In this document: in pieces, positions 26,787 to 34,454 of the stretch
Layout of the letters: every line of letters starts with the position of its first letter
How positions within the stretch are numbered: position 1 is the stretch's first letter
DNA from: Nitrosomonas sp.
GTDB lineage: Bacteria; Pseudomonadota; Gammaproteobacteria; Burkholderiales; Nitrosomonadaceae
Length of the DNA stretch: 34,454 bases
Direction: 5' to 3'
NCBI GenBank assembly: GCA_020446045.1
Contig: JAGRFM010000206.1
Span: 1 to 34,454, forward strand
Notes under the pieces: model-generated
What the model was told of the DNA's origin: nothing
The model's input: the letters and a program-made list of their open reading frames with translations, nothing else
Database searches by the model: none
Program-made: the position numbers and the translations under genes

Positions 26787-27731
26787 TTATCCGTGATTTT
26801 GCAGGTATGCTTTTGCATCAATAATGTCCTGGTTTATCTGTCGGACGAGTGACTTCATGTCGGGGTATTTTTCCTCATTGCGCAGTTTATGGATAAAATC
26901 GACCTGCAGGTGATAGCCGTAAATGGTTTGGTTAAAATCAAACAAATGAACTTCTAATACAGGCAAACCGTTCTCATGAATTGTCGGTCGTGTACCCAGA
27001 CTGGCAACTCCTTTGAGTCCTTGCATGGGTGATGATTTTATAGCGCCGCGTACTTTGACGACAAAAATTCCCGATAGTGGTGGACGGTTATGACGAATTT
27101 GGATATTAGCTGTTGGAATACCTAGTTTTTGACCGAGTTTGTCACCGTGTGTGACGCGCCCGCTAATACTGTAAGGTCTGCCGAGAAATCGTTGGGCAGT
27201 TTGTAAATCGCCGATTTCCAAAGCGTCGCGTATGCGCGTACTCGATACGCGTTCATTATCGATTAAGACACTCGTCATTTTCTCAACTTCGAAGTGTTTT
27301 GTCTTGGAAAATCGCATTAACAAGTCAAAATCTCCAGCCCGTCTTGAGCCAAATCGAAAGTCGTCGCCAACCAATAACCATCGTACTGAATGTTCCTTTT
27401 CCAGTATCCGCGTAATAAAGTCTTCGGGGCTAATTTTTGCGAAATCATAGTTGAAGCGGTATACTCTAGTGAAATCGATGCCTGATACGGCCAGTTGTTC
27501 GAGTTTTTCACGCAAGCTGGTTAATCGGGTAGGTGCCTGGTCTGGCGCGAAGAATTCGCGCGGATGCGGTTCGAAAGTCATCACGCAAGCGGCTAAACCG
27601 AGACGGTCTGCAGCAGACCTCAAACGTGAAAGCATGGCTTGGTGGCCTAAATGTACGCCATCGAAATTGCCTATAGTTAGTGCAATTGGTGTCTTTTGAT
27701 TTGGTGAAGTCTTGCTTCGCCAGATTTGCAT
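26787..27731 (-). CDS. ribF: Bifunctional riboflavin kinase / FAD synthetase RibF
   Basis: This 314-aa protein makes FMN from riboflavin and then FAD. The N-terminal nucleotidyltransferase has TIGNFDGVHLGHQ at residues 19-31 with the HxGH element, and VSSTRIRDAL before the linker. The C-terminal riboflavin kinase has GRVTHGDKLGQKLGIPTAN and GVASLGTRPT. An AGGT ribosome site precedes the ATG. It is divergent from the betaine-synthesis methyltransferase gene across 175 bp. Confidence 0.97.
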   Translation of the reverse strand: MQIWRSKTSPNQKTPIALTIGNFDGVHLGHQAMLSRLRSAADRLGLAACVMTFEPHPREFFAPDQAPTRLTSLREKLEQLAVSGIDFTRVYRFNYDFAKISPEDFITRILEKEHSVRWLLVGDDFRFGSRRAGDFDLLMRFSKTKHFEVEKMTSVLIDNERVSSTRIRDALEIGDLQTAQRFLGRPYSISGRVTHGDKLGQKLGIPTANIQIRHNRPPLSGIFVVKVRGAIKSSPMQGLKGVASLGTRPTIHENGLPVLEVHLFDFNQTIYGYHLQVDFIHKLRNEEKYPDMKSLVRQINQDIIDAKAYLQNHG

Positions 27732-27906
27732 GTAAAGTTACCTGAAAATGCTGATTTTAGCTTGTTTTGGCTGAGCTGGTCTATTCATTTCAGACCATGC
27801 GCTAATACGTTTTTGATTCTGGATTTTTTCCGGTGTCTAGTGTGTTGTTTTGATCGAGGTCATTGCAGCAATTTTTTAAACCACACGAATACTCACGGAG
27901 AATCAT

Positions 27907-29592
27907 ATGGCTCATACGTCTAGAAAAGTAAAACAAGACTATGGTAGTGACCCTGTCTCGGTGCGCGAGACCGATCAATATCGCGCAGAATATGTACATG
28001 CGTTTGTACAAAAATGGGACTCATTGATCGACTGGGATGCGCGCATTCAATCAGAAGGCTCTTTTTTTATTGATAAACTGAAAGAACGCGGGTGCCGGCA
28101 AGTTCTTGATGTTGCAACAGGTACGGGTTTCCATTCTGTCCGTCTACTCGAGGCCGGTTTTGAAGTAGTTAGTGCAGACGGCAGTGCTGAGATGTTGTCT
28201 AAAGCATTTGCCAATGCGCGTAATCGAGGGCATATCTTACGTACCGTTCAGGCAGACTGGCGCTGGTTGAACCGCGATGTGCACCAGAAATTTGATGCCA
28301 TCATTTGTCTCGGTAATTCATTTACCCACTTATTCGATGAGAATGACCGCCGTAAAGCGTTGGCCGAATTTTATGCGGCACTACGGCATAATGGCATCTT
28401 GATATTGGATCAGCGTAATTATGATGCGTTGCTGGATGACGGTTTTTCCAGTACCCATGCTTATTATTATTGCGGTACGGATGTTTCTGTCAAGCCGGTA
28501 CATGTTGATGATGGACTGGCGCGATTTAAGTACGGTTTTTCGGATGGAGAATCGTTTTTCCTGAATATGTATCCGCTGAGAAAAGACTACACAAAACGCC
28601 TGATGCGTGAGGTTGGTTTTCAGCATATTGAAACATTCGGTGATTTTCAGCAAACCTATCGTGACAGTGAACCTGATTTCTTTATTCATATTGCTGAAAA
28701 AGCGTATCAGTTACCGAAAAAAGTTTCACGCAAAAAAACGATAGAATCGGCCGCTGTCGATAAAGCGCGCGATTATTATAATAGCGAGGATGCTGATAAC
28801 TTTTACAGTCAGGTCTGGGGTGGTGAGGATATACACATCGGCCTGTATCAGAACAGTAGTGAATCAATTGCACAGGCGAGTCAGAGAACCGTTCAGGTTA
28901 TGGCGGGACATCTGCCTAAATTGGATGCGACAACCGTACTGTTGGATTTGGGTTCCGGGTATTGTGGATCGGCCCGCTATCTGGCCAAAAATTATGGTGC
29001 ACATGTCAAAGCAATTAATCTGAGTGACGTTGAAAATCAGCGTGCCAGAACATTGAATGCAGCAGCAGGATTGTCGGAAAAAATCGAAGTGATCGATGGC
29101 AGCTTTGAACGTTTGCCGTTTGACACATCAGGGAACGATACCGGTTTTGATGTCGTCTGGTCTCAGGATGCCATTTTACACAGTGAAAAACGCGAACAGG
29201 TGATGGCTGAAGCTTTTCGTGTTTTGAAACCAGGTGGGCATTTTATATTTACCGATCCAATGCAGGCAGACAATTGCCCGGAAGGTGTCTTGCAGCCGAT
29301 TTATGATCGTATTCATTTGAGTTCATTGGGATCGCCGGCATTTTATAAACAAGCTGCGGTGAAAGCAGGATTTAATGTTGTCCAGTTTGATGATTTGACG
29401 CATCAATTGATAAACCACTATCAGCGTGTGCTCGACGAAACCAATAAAAAGACTGGTGAACTCACCGGAGAGATCGATCCGGCATATATCGAACGAATGA
29501 AAACAGGGCTGGGTTATTGGGTTGATGGCGGGAAAAAAGGTTATCTGGCATGGGGTATTTTTCTGTTCCAGAAACCGGAGTCCGGTCATTGA
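27907..29592 (+). CDS. Fused glycine-sarcosine / sarcosine-dimethylglycine N-methyltransferase (glycine betaine synthesis)
   Basis: This 561-aa protein has two SAM-dependent methyltransferase domains. The first (about 1-265) has motif I VLDVATGTGFHSVRLLEAGF near residue 65 and the GSMT-specific LVKIA-independent core WDARIQSEG and YFLNMYPLRKDYT-like region. The second (about 285-560) has DKARDYYNSEDADNFYSQVWGGEDIHIG and motif I LLDLGSGYCGSARYLA near 344, as in SDMT. GSMT makes sarcosine and dimethylglycine from glycine; SDMT makes dimethylglycine and betaine. The two are usually separate genes, but fusions are known in halophiles such as Actinopolyspora. The start has GGAG. The gene stands alone, with no transporter or SAM-recycling gene adjacent. 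A role in salt tolerance is inferred. Confidence 0.92.
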   Translation: MAHTSRKVKQDYGSDPVSVRETDQYRAEYVHAFVQKWDSLIDWDARIQSEGSFFIDKLKERGCRQVLDVATGTGFHSVRLLEAGFEVVSADGSAEMLSKAFANARNRGHILRTVQADWRWLNRDVHQKFDAIICLGNSFTHLFDENDRRKALAEFYAALRHNGILILDQRNYDALLDDGFSSTHAYYYCGTDVSVKPVHVDDGLARFKYGFSDGESFFLNMYPLRKDYTKRLMREVGFQHIETFGDFQQTYRDSEPDFFIHIAEKAYQLPKKVSRKKTIESAAVDKARDYYNSEDADNFYSQVWGGEDIHIGLYQNSSESIAQASQRTVQVMAGHLPKLDATTVLLDLGSGYCGSARYLAKNYGAHVKAINLSDVENQRARTLNAAAGLSEKIEVIDGSFERLPFDTSGNDTGFDVVWSQDAILHSEKREQVMAEAFRVLKPGGHFIFTDPMQADNCPEGVLQPIYDRIHLSSLGSPAFYKQAAVKAGFNVVQFDDLTHQLINHYQRVLDETNKKTGELTGEIDPAYIERMKTGLGYWVDGGKKGYLAWGIFLFQKPESGH

Positions 29593-29628
29593 AAATACTC
29601 CTGATTTTCGTTGCTCAGGCTTTAAATT

Positions 29629-30381
29629 TTACAACGTTTGCTGGCATAATGTGCAGGCCGGATCCTGATGAAAACGGATTGTGCGCCAATTCATCGTAAG
29701 TGCATTCAGTATCTGCAAACGGCCGTTTAATGATTCGCCGGTGTTGAGCAATATTTTGATGCTTTCGGCAGCCTGTATGCTGCCGATGATCCCCACCAGT
29801 GGTGCGAAAACACCCATGACAGCACAGGGCATATCGTCATTTTCTCCGTTCTCTGGGTATAGACAGCGATAACAGGGGCTTTCAGGATACCGCAGGTCGA
29901 ATACTGCGACTTGTCCTTCAAAGCGGATCGCGGCACCCGATATCAAAGGTTTACGGTGCATAACGCAAGCCTCGTTAACGTTGTGCCGCGTCATGAAATT
30001 ATCGCTGCCGTCAATCACCGCGTCAGCTGTTTGAATCAATTCAAATAACCTATTTCTCTGGACAAATTCTGGACAGGTGACAATTTCCACATCCGGGTTA
30101 ATCGCCGCCAATGTCTGCCGGGCAGAATCCACCTTGGGCAAACCAATGGACGTCGTGGAATGCAGGATTTGTCGTTGAAGATTGGCGAGTTCGACTTTGT
30201 CACCGTCGCAGATAGTAAGTTTCCCGATGCCACTTGCAGCCAGATAAAGTGCGGCGGGAGAACCCAAACCGCCGGCACCTACGACAAGTACATGCGACTT
30301 GAGTAACGTCTCCTGGCCTTTGATGTCAATTTCTGGCAGGAGAATATGTCGACTGTAGCGGAGCAGCTGCTGGTCGTTCAA
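29629..30381 (-). CDS. moeB: MoeB/ThiF-type adenylyltransferase (HesA family)
   Basis: The likely start is TTG 30381, 9 nt after AGGAG, which gives the family-typical opening (M)NDQQLLRYSRHILL; a TTG at 30387 is an alternative. The protein is about 250 aa. The ATP site GAGGLGSPAALYL is near 35, followed by DKVELANLQRQILH. Zinc cysteines occur as CYRC and CTLC. It adenylates the C-terminal Gly of a sulphur-carrier protein (MoaD or ThiS). With no moa or thi genes nearby the pathway is not fixed. It is last in gpmA-envC-ctpA-moeB, 46 bp after ctpA. Confidence 0.92.
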   Translation of the reverse strand: MNDQQLLRYSRHILLPEIDIKGQETLLKSHVLVVGAGGLGSPAALYLAASGIGKLTICDGDKVELANLQRQILHSTTSIGLPKVDSARQTLAAINPDVEIVTCPEFVQRNRLFELIQTADAVIDGSDNFMTRHNVNEACVMHRKPLISGAAIRFEGQVAVFDLRYPESPCYRCLYPENGENDDMPCAVMGVFAPLVGIIGSIQAAESIKILLNTGESLNGRLQILNALTMNWRTIRFHQDPACTLCQQTL

Positions 30382-30427
30382 ATGCAACCGCTCCTGCAGT
30401 TTTGTGTTTTATAAATTAACAGAGTGT

Positions 30428-31846
30428 TTAACTGTCTGTTTTTTCGTCTTTCTTTTCGGGCGGAGTTGTCACGCCTTTAAAGTAATTCATGGCTTGAGTC
30501 AGTAAAAGATCGTCTTCCGATCCAAATTCAATCGGGCCGGTATTCTGTTTGTTGTCATCTTTTTTGTCTTCTTTACTGACTTTGGCTTGCGAATCTGTTT
30601 TTTCGGTTATCGTTTTTTTCTTGTCTTTTTGACCGTTCGAAATATGCCTGTTCAGATCGGATTCGCGTAAACGTTGATCATCATCTGCTGATTCATCCAG
30701 TATGTCCGGTGTGATACCGGTTGCCTGAATGGAGTGACCATTGGGGGTATAGTACAAGGCCGTGGTCAACTTGATGGCCGTCTCGTTGCCCAGTGGCAGA
30801 ACCGTTTGTACGGAGCCTTTGCCAAAGGTTTGAGTGCCCATGACGATAGACCGCTTATGGTCCTGTAACGCACCGGCGACAATTTCAGAAGCCGATGCAG
30901 AACCGCCATTGACGAGTGTTATCATCGGTACGGTTTTGATTTCCGGCGGTAAATCGTGTAGATAATCTCTACCATGGCCGCGCAGATAATATTCAGGATT
31001 GGCATGCAGTCTCATTTTGGCATCCGGAGCGCGTCCTTCGGTGTACACGACGAGTGCGTTTTCAGGCAAAAAGGCCGATGAAACGGCTACAGCACCGTTT
31101 AATAGTCCTCCCGGATCATTGCGTAAATCCAGAATCAGTCCTTTCATCGGTTCGGTATTTTCAGAAAAGAGCGTTTTAATGGCTTTTGCCAGATTTTCAC
31201 CGGTATGTTCCTGGAACTGTGTAATGCGAATGTACGCATATCCGGGTTCTATCAGTTTGGATTTTACACTCTGGATTTTGATGATATCACGTACTATTGT
31301 GAATACCAGTGGCTCGCTTTCTCCTTCCCGGATAATGGTAATATTGATCGAGGTCTTTGGCTTGCCGCGCATGAGTTTGATCGCTTCGCTCAATGACATG
31401 CCTTTAACGGCTGTATCATCCAGTTTGACAATGAGATCGCCTGTCTGAATACCGGCGCGGAATGCGGGTGTATCCTCAATGGGCGAAATAACTTTGACTA
31501 AACCATCCTCCATGGTGACTTGAATTCCCAAACCGCCGAATTCACCATGTGTGCCAATTTGCAGTTCTTTGTATTCGTCTTTATCGAGATAGGAGGAATG
31601 CGGGTCCAGACCAACCAGCATGCCGTTGATGGCTTCGGTGATCAGTTTTTTGTCTTCTACCGACTCAACGTAATCGCTTTTGATTCGCCCGAAAACCTGG
31701 GCAAACGTGCGGAGTTCTTCAACAGGCAATGGGTGAACGGCTTCAATCGAATCTCTTTTGGCGATTGCAGAAAAATTCAGGCTGAGCATTACGCCTGCGA
31801 CTGCGCCAACTAAAATTAAACCTGTTTTTTTGATAATGTTGCTCAT
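30428..31846 (-). CDS. ctpA: S41-family carboxyl-terminal processing protease
   Basis: This 472-aa protein has a GGAGAAAG ribosome site. A signal/anchor helix lies at about 9-28. A PDZ domain runs from about 95 to 175 (GGLGIQV through VKGMSL). The S41 catalytic region has nucleophile Ser318 in GGSASASE and Lys343 in TFGKGS, 25 residues apart as in E. coli Prc. The last 70 residues are Lys/Asp/Glu-rich and low complexity, then a short helix. It trims or degrades periplasmic proteins, often peptidoglycan hydrolases, which fits its place after envC. Confidence 0.95.
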   Translation of the reverse strand: MSNIIKKTGLILVGAVAGVMLSLNFSAIAKRDSIEAVHPLPVEELRTFAQVFGRIKSDYVESVEDKKLITEAINGMLVGLDPHSSYLDKDEYKELQIGTHGEFGGLGIQVTMEDGLVKVISPIEDTPAFRAGIQTGDLIVKLDDTAVKGMSLSEAIKLMRGKPKTSINITIIREGESEPLVFTIVRDIIKIQSVKSKLIEPGYAYIRITQFQEHTGENLAKAIKTLFSENTEPMKGLILDLRNDPGGLLNGAVAVSSAFLPENALVVYTEGRAPDAKMRLHANPEYYLRGHGRDYLHDLPPEIKTVPMITLVNGGSASASEIVAGALQDHKRSIVMGTQTFGKGSVQTVLPLGNETAIKLTTALYYTPNGHSIQATGITPDILDESADDDQRLRESDLNRHISNGQKDKKKTITEKTDSQAKVSKEDKKDDNKQNTGPIEFGSEDDLLLTQAMNYFKGVTTPPEKKDEKTDS

Positions 31847-32031
31847 AATGCTTTCTCCGCACTCACTAACTTTCTAATCTTGAGTAATTTATAAATTTTC
31901 AAAACAATCAAATCACTTGCTTATAACATGAAGTTACTGATCATACCTAAAAATATAATGGAAGTCCCAATTTTCAACCATAATTGTGGATTGAGTAGTG
32001 CATAAGACAGTTGAGATCCATTTAAGTTTTT

Positions 32032-33225
32032 TTATTCTATTTTTATCCAGGACAATGGGTCAAATGCTTTCCCGTTGTGACGCAATTCAAAGTACAATCC
32101 TGAGTCTGGGTTGCCTCCACTGTTCCCAACTGTCGCAATGGTGTCACCACTGTTTACGCTATCGCCAGCCTGTTTTAATAATGCTTCATTGTTGCCATAT
32201 AGACTCATGTACTCCTGATTGTGTTCGATAATCATCAAGTTACCGAATCCGCGCAACCAGTCAGAGAAGACGACTCGCCCATTGGCGATGGCTTTTACAT
32301 CACTGCCGCTGGAAGCACTGATAAACAGTCCTTTCCAAGTTAATTTCCCGGTTCGTGGATGGCCAAACCGGTTGGTTAACTGTCCTCGAACCGGAAGGTT
32401 GAGCTGGCCTTTAAGGGATATAAAGTCTGTATTTTTGTCGACGGGTATTGGAAGCTGGCTATTGTAAACGATCTCATTATTTTTTTCCTGTTTAAGTGCC
32501 TCATTTAGCTTTGATAAAAGCCGGATAATTCGTTTTTCATCTTGCATCATCAGGCTGATTTGATTGTGTTGTTGCTGGATTTTATGAGATACCTGATCAA
32601 GAATGGTTTTATGTTGTAGTTTTGCCTGGGTCAGTTTTTTGTTTTGGGCTGCATATTCTTCTTGAGTCCTGTTGATAGCTGTTTTTTGCTTGTGTATGGC
32701 TTCAGCCAGCATGCGCAGTCTGTTCAGGCTGTGTTGTATGGTGCTCATACGATCGGAGCGCGCCTGCGCTAATTGCCGAAGATAATACATATCACGCATA
32801 GCCTGGCTGGGGTTCTGCAGATTGAACAAAGCCATCAAGTTATTGCGTTCGTTGCGGATGTATTGCTGATAAAACAAAGCATTTAACTGGTTTTGTTGTA
32901 CTGTGAGATCGTTTTTTGCTTGGTGATATTCGGTTGTCAGTTGTTGTGATTCTTGATCGAGCTTTCGCTGTTTCGATTTCAATTCGGCTAGTTTTCGGCC
33001 GATAGTGCTGATCGACTGTTCGGTCTCCTGCAAAGCATCGGCAGCAGCTTGCTTGGTTTCTTCTTGTGCAGCCAGTTCGATACGTATGGATTTAATGCGT
33101 TGCTGCAATGTTTCCAGTTTTTCCTGGGTCTCAGATGCAATGGCCGGAGCACAAAGCATCAGTGTCAAGCAAATCAGCAAACAATAGTGATAATAAAGAT
33201 AGGGGAAGTTTTGTATCGATTTCAA
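32032..33225 (-). CDS. envC: Murein hydrolase activator EnvC
   Basis: This 397-aa protein has a TTG start without a clear ribosome site. The signal peptide ends APAIAS (about 31). Long coiled coils fill residues about 32-270. The C-terminal LytM/M23 domain (about 285-397) includes TNRFGHPRTGKLTWKGLFI and YFELRHNGK. The HxxxD zinc ligands of active M23 peptidases are replaced (WKGLF), so it is a non-catalytic activator of amidases. FtsEX recruits EnvC at the septum, and ftsEX is in this window. It lies between gpmA and ctpA. Confidence 0.94.
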   Translation of the reverse strand: MKSIQNFPYLYYHYCLLICLTLMLCAPAIASETQEKLETLQQRIKSIRIELAAQEETKQAAADALQETEQSISTIGRKLAELKSKQRKLDQESQQLTTEYHQAKNDLTVQQNQLNALFYQQYIRNERNNLMALFNLQNPSQAMRDMYYLRQLAQARSDRMSTIQHSLNRLRMLAEAIHKQKTAINRTQEEYAAQNKKLTQAKLQHKTILDQVSHKIQQQHNQISLMMQDEKRIIRLLSKLNEALKQEKNNEIVYNSQLPIPVDKNTDFISLKGQLNLPVRGQLTNRFGHPRTGKLTWKGLFISASSGSDVKAIANGRVVFSDWLRGFGNLMIIEHNQEYMSLYGNNEALLKQAGDSVNSGDTIATVGNSGGNPDSGLYFELRHNGKAFDPLSWIKIE

Positions 33226-33321
33226 TCAGGACTTAACTAGATTTTGCGACATGAACCAGCGAGTATAAACGAAATTTACTCGTACAGAATCGTTAAAAAT
33301 GGAAATTTTGATCGTTATGGT

Positions 33322-34071
33322 TTAGCCGGCAGATTTTCCCTGATTGGCTACTTTTTTCATTGCCTCCTGAATTTGGGTCTGGTCGCCAAGGTAGTAACTG
33401 TTCAAAGGTTTTAACTGATCATCCAGTTCATAAATCAGCGGAATACCTGTCGGTATGTTGCAATTCAGGATCTCTTCATCTGAGATGTTGTCGAGATATT
33501 TGACTAGTGCGCGCAGCGAATTGCCATGTGCCGCTATAATGACATTTTTGCCGTCGAGTACCTGAGGTGCTATCACTTCTTTCCAATACGGAATGAAACG
33601 ATCCACTGTGTCTTTGAGACATTCCGTAAGCGGCAACTCTGATTTGCTAAGATTTTTGTAACGTATATCGGCACCCGGATAGCGTTCATCATCAACGGTT
33701 AATGCGGGAGGTCTGGTATCGTAGCTTCGCCGCCAAATAAGTACCTGTTCATCACCATATTCAGCGGCGGTTTCAGCTTTGTTCAAGCCTTGTAATGCGC
33801 CATAGTGCCTTTCGTTCAGGCGCCAGGTGTTGTGGATAGGAAGCCACATGAGATTCATCTCGTCGAGTGCTATCCATAAGGTTCTTATGGCACGTTTTAA
33901 TACAGATGTGTATGCGATATCAAAGGTAAAGCCATTTTCGCGTAATAATTTCCCGGCATTGCGGGCTTCTTCAATACCTTTTGGAGTAAGGTCAACATCT
34001 GTCCATCCAGTAAATCGGTTTTCTTTATTCCAGATACTTTCTCCATGCCGGAGAAGGACAATTTTTTTCAT
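33322..34071 (-). CDS. gpmA: 2,3-bisphosphoglycerate-dependent phosphoglycerate mutase
   Basis: I place the start at ATG 34071 ([12 protein letters not shown]), giving 249 aa, the normal dPGM length. The frame runs to ATG 34116 but that adds 15 non-conserved residues with no ribosome site. Phospho-His9 lies in [20 protein letters not shown], the [14 protein letters not shown] loop and the second His in [10 protein letters not shown] are present. It interconverts 3- and 2-phosphoglycerate. It is first in gpmA-envC-ctpA-moeB, an order also found in other betaproteobacteria. Confidence 0.97.
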   Translation of the reverse strand: MKKIVLLRHGESIWNKENRFTGWTDVDLTPKGIEEARNAGKLLRENGFTFDIAYTSVLKRAIRTLWIALDEMNLMWLPIHNTWRLNERHYGALQGLNKAETAAEYGDEQVLIWRRSYDTRPPALTVDDERYPGADIRYKNLSKSELPLTECLKDTVDRFIPYWKEVIAPQVLDGKNVIIAAHGNSLRALVKYLDNISDEEILNCNIPTGIPLIYELDDQLKPLNSYYLGDQTQIQEAMKKVANQGKSAG

Positions 34072-34323
34072 GTTGTTCTTTGGGGAGCGTTCTTTTTTTG
34101 AATTGCTTAATTTCATATTTTAATATATACGGTTTTTTTTCGCAGCATCTGTTTGTTTTTTTATACAGTATGATGTTTCAGGTACGAAATATTGTCTGTT
34201 TAATACAACACTGGCATGATGTGTTTAAATGTTTTTGTAGAATTTTCTAAGTTGGATCAGATTGATTCATGAGAATGAATCTTAGACTTAGAATATAGAA
34301 TATGGGAATTGCTTGAATTCAGC

Positions 34324-34454
34324 ACTAGTGCTATTTCAATTTGATATTGCCTGATACAGTTAGCTTTTCAGTGGTACTGGCAAGGCAGGGCTTGCAGGCA
34401 ATGGTTATTCCCTTGTCAAAAGACCTAACACAGTCAGTGGCACTGAAAAGCTAA
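34324..34454 (+). repeat. Dispersed ~131 bp repeat, right copy, ends at window edge
   Basis: This is a direct-orientation copy of 180-304. Its core (34360-34454) has perfect 14-bp inverted ends TTAGCTTTTCAGTG / CACTGAAAAGCTAA, extendable to 20 bp with two mismatches. The window stops exactly at the end of the inverted repeat. No transposase precedes it, unlike the left copy. The 250 bp between gpmA and this repeat hold nothing I recognise. Confidence 0.78.

Noticed and set aside
34264..34281. GATTCAT-GAGA-ATGAATC inverted repeat, considered as a Fur-type box
   Set aside because: Spacing and bases fit the Fur 19-mer poorly, and there is no iron gene downstream.
1..34454. CRISPR array, prophage, toxin-antitoxin, restriction or secretion system, tRNA or rRNA
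   Set aside because: I looked for regular short repeats, phage or defence protein motifs and cloverleaf patterns on both strands and saw none.

Overview
This 34.5 kb window is chromosomal DNA that looks like an ammonia-oxidising betaproteobacterium of the Nitrosomonas type. The evidence is a SmbP-like His-rich periplasmic metal-binding protein, a PEP-CTERM protein, and the neighbourhoods ftsY/ftsE/ftsX/rpoH, orn/M48 protease/PCD/rsgA, ribF/ileS/lspA and gpmA/envC/ctpA/moeB. The genus call is from recognition, not from a search. Most of the window is ordinary housekeeping DNA.

Layout: (1) 1-420 holds the tail of an IS630-type transposase, then a ~125 bp repeat that recurs at the extreme right end (34324-34454), so both window ends lie in repeats. 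(2) 422-2862 is an exported-protein cluster: PEP-CTERM protein (-), six-kelch protein (+) and smbP (+), closed by a bidirectional terminator. (3) 2939-6659 (-) is ftsY-ftsE-ftsX followed by rpoH, which has its own promoter overlapped by a near-perfect CIRCE (HrcA operator). (4) 6741-12217 holds an M16 peptidase, a His-rich EF-hand protein, orn, an M48 CAAX-type protease, pterin dehydratase and rsgA. (5) 12222-14632 holds a His-rich exported protein convergent with a CDF metal transporter, plus a pRiA4b ORF-3-like gene. (6) 14815-18313 is an orphan FecR-like protein followed by acnA. (7) 18485-22284 (-) is a large sensor GGDEF/EAL/receiver gene split by an apparent one-base frameshift. (8) 22321-22596 is a MITE-like element with perfect 26-bp inverted ends. 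(9) 22852-27731 is an adhesin-E-like protein and ribF-ileS-lspA. (10) 27907-29592 encodes a fused glycine-sarcosine / sarcosine-dimethylglycine methyltransferase, a one-gene route from glycine to glycine betaine, which suggests osmotic stress tolerance. (11) 29629-34071 (-) is gpmA-envC-ctpA-moeB.

Functional themes are envelope and division (FtsEX with EnvC, FtsY, LspA, CtpA), proteostasis (RpoH with CIRCE, M16, M48), periplasmic metal handling (SmbP, His-rich EF-hand protein, His-rich secreted protein, CDF) and osmoprotection. I see no CRISPR array, prophage, toxin-antitoxin module, defence island, tRNA or rRNA. The most notable points are the CIRCE element on rpoH, the split c-di-GMP gene, the MITE-like elements, the palindrome between ftsY and the M16 gene, and the fused betaine synthase.
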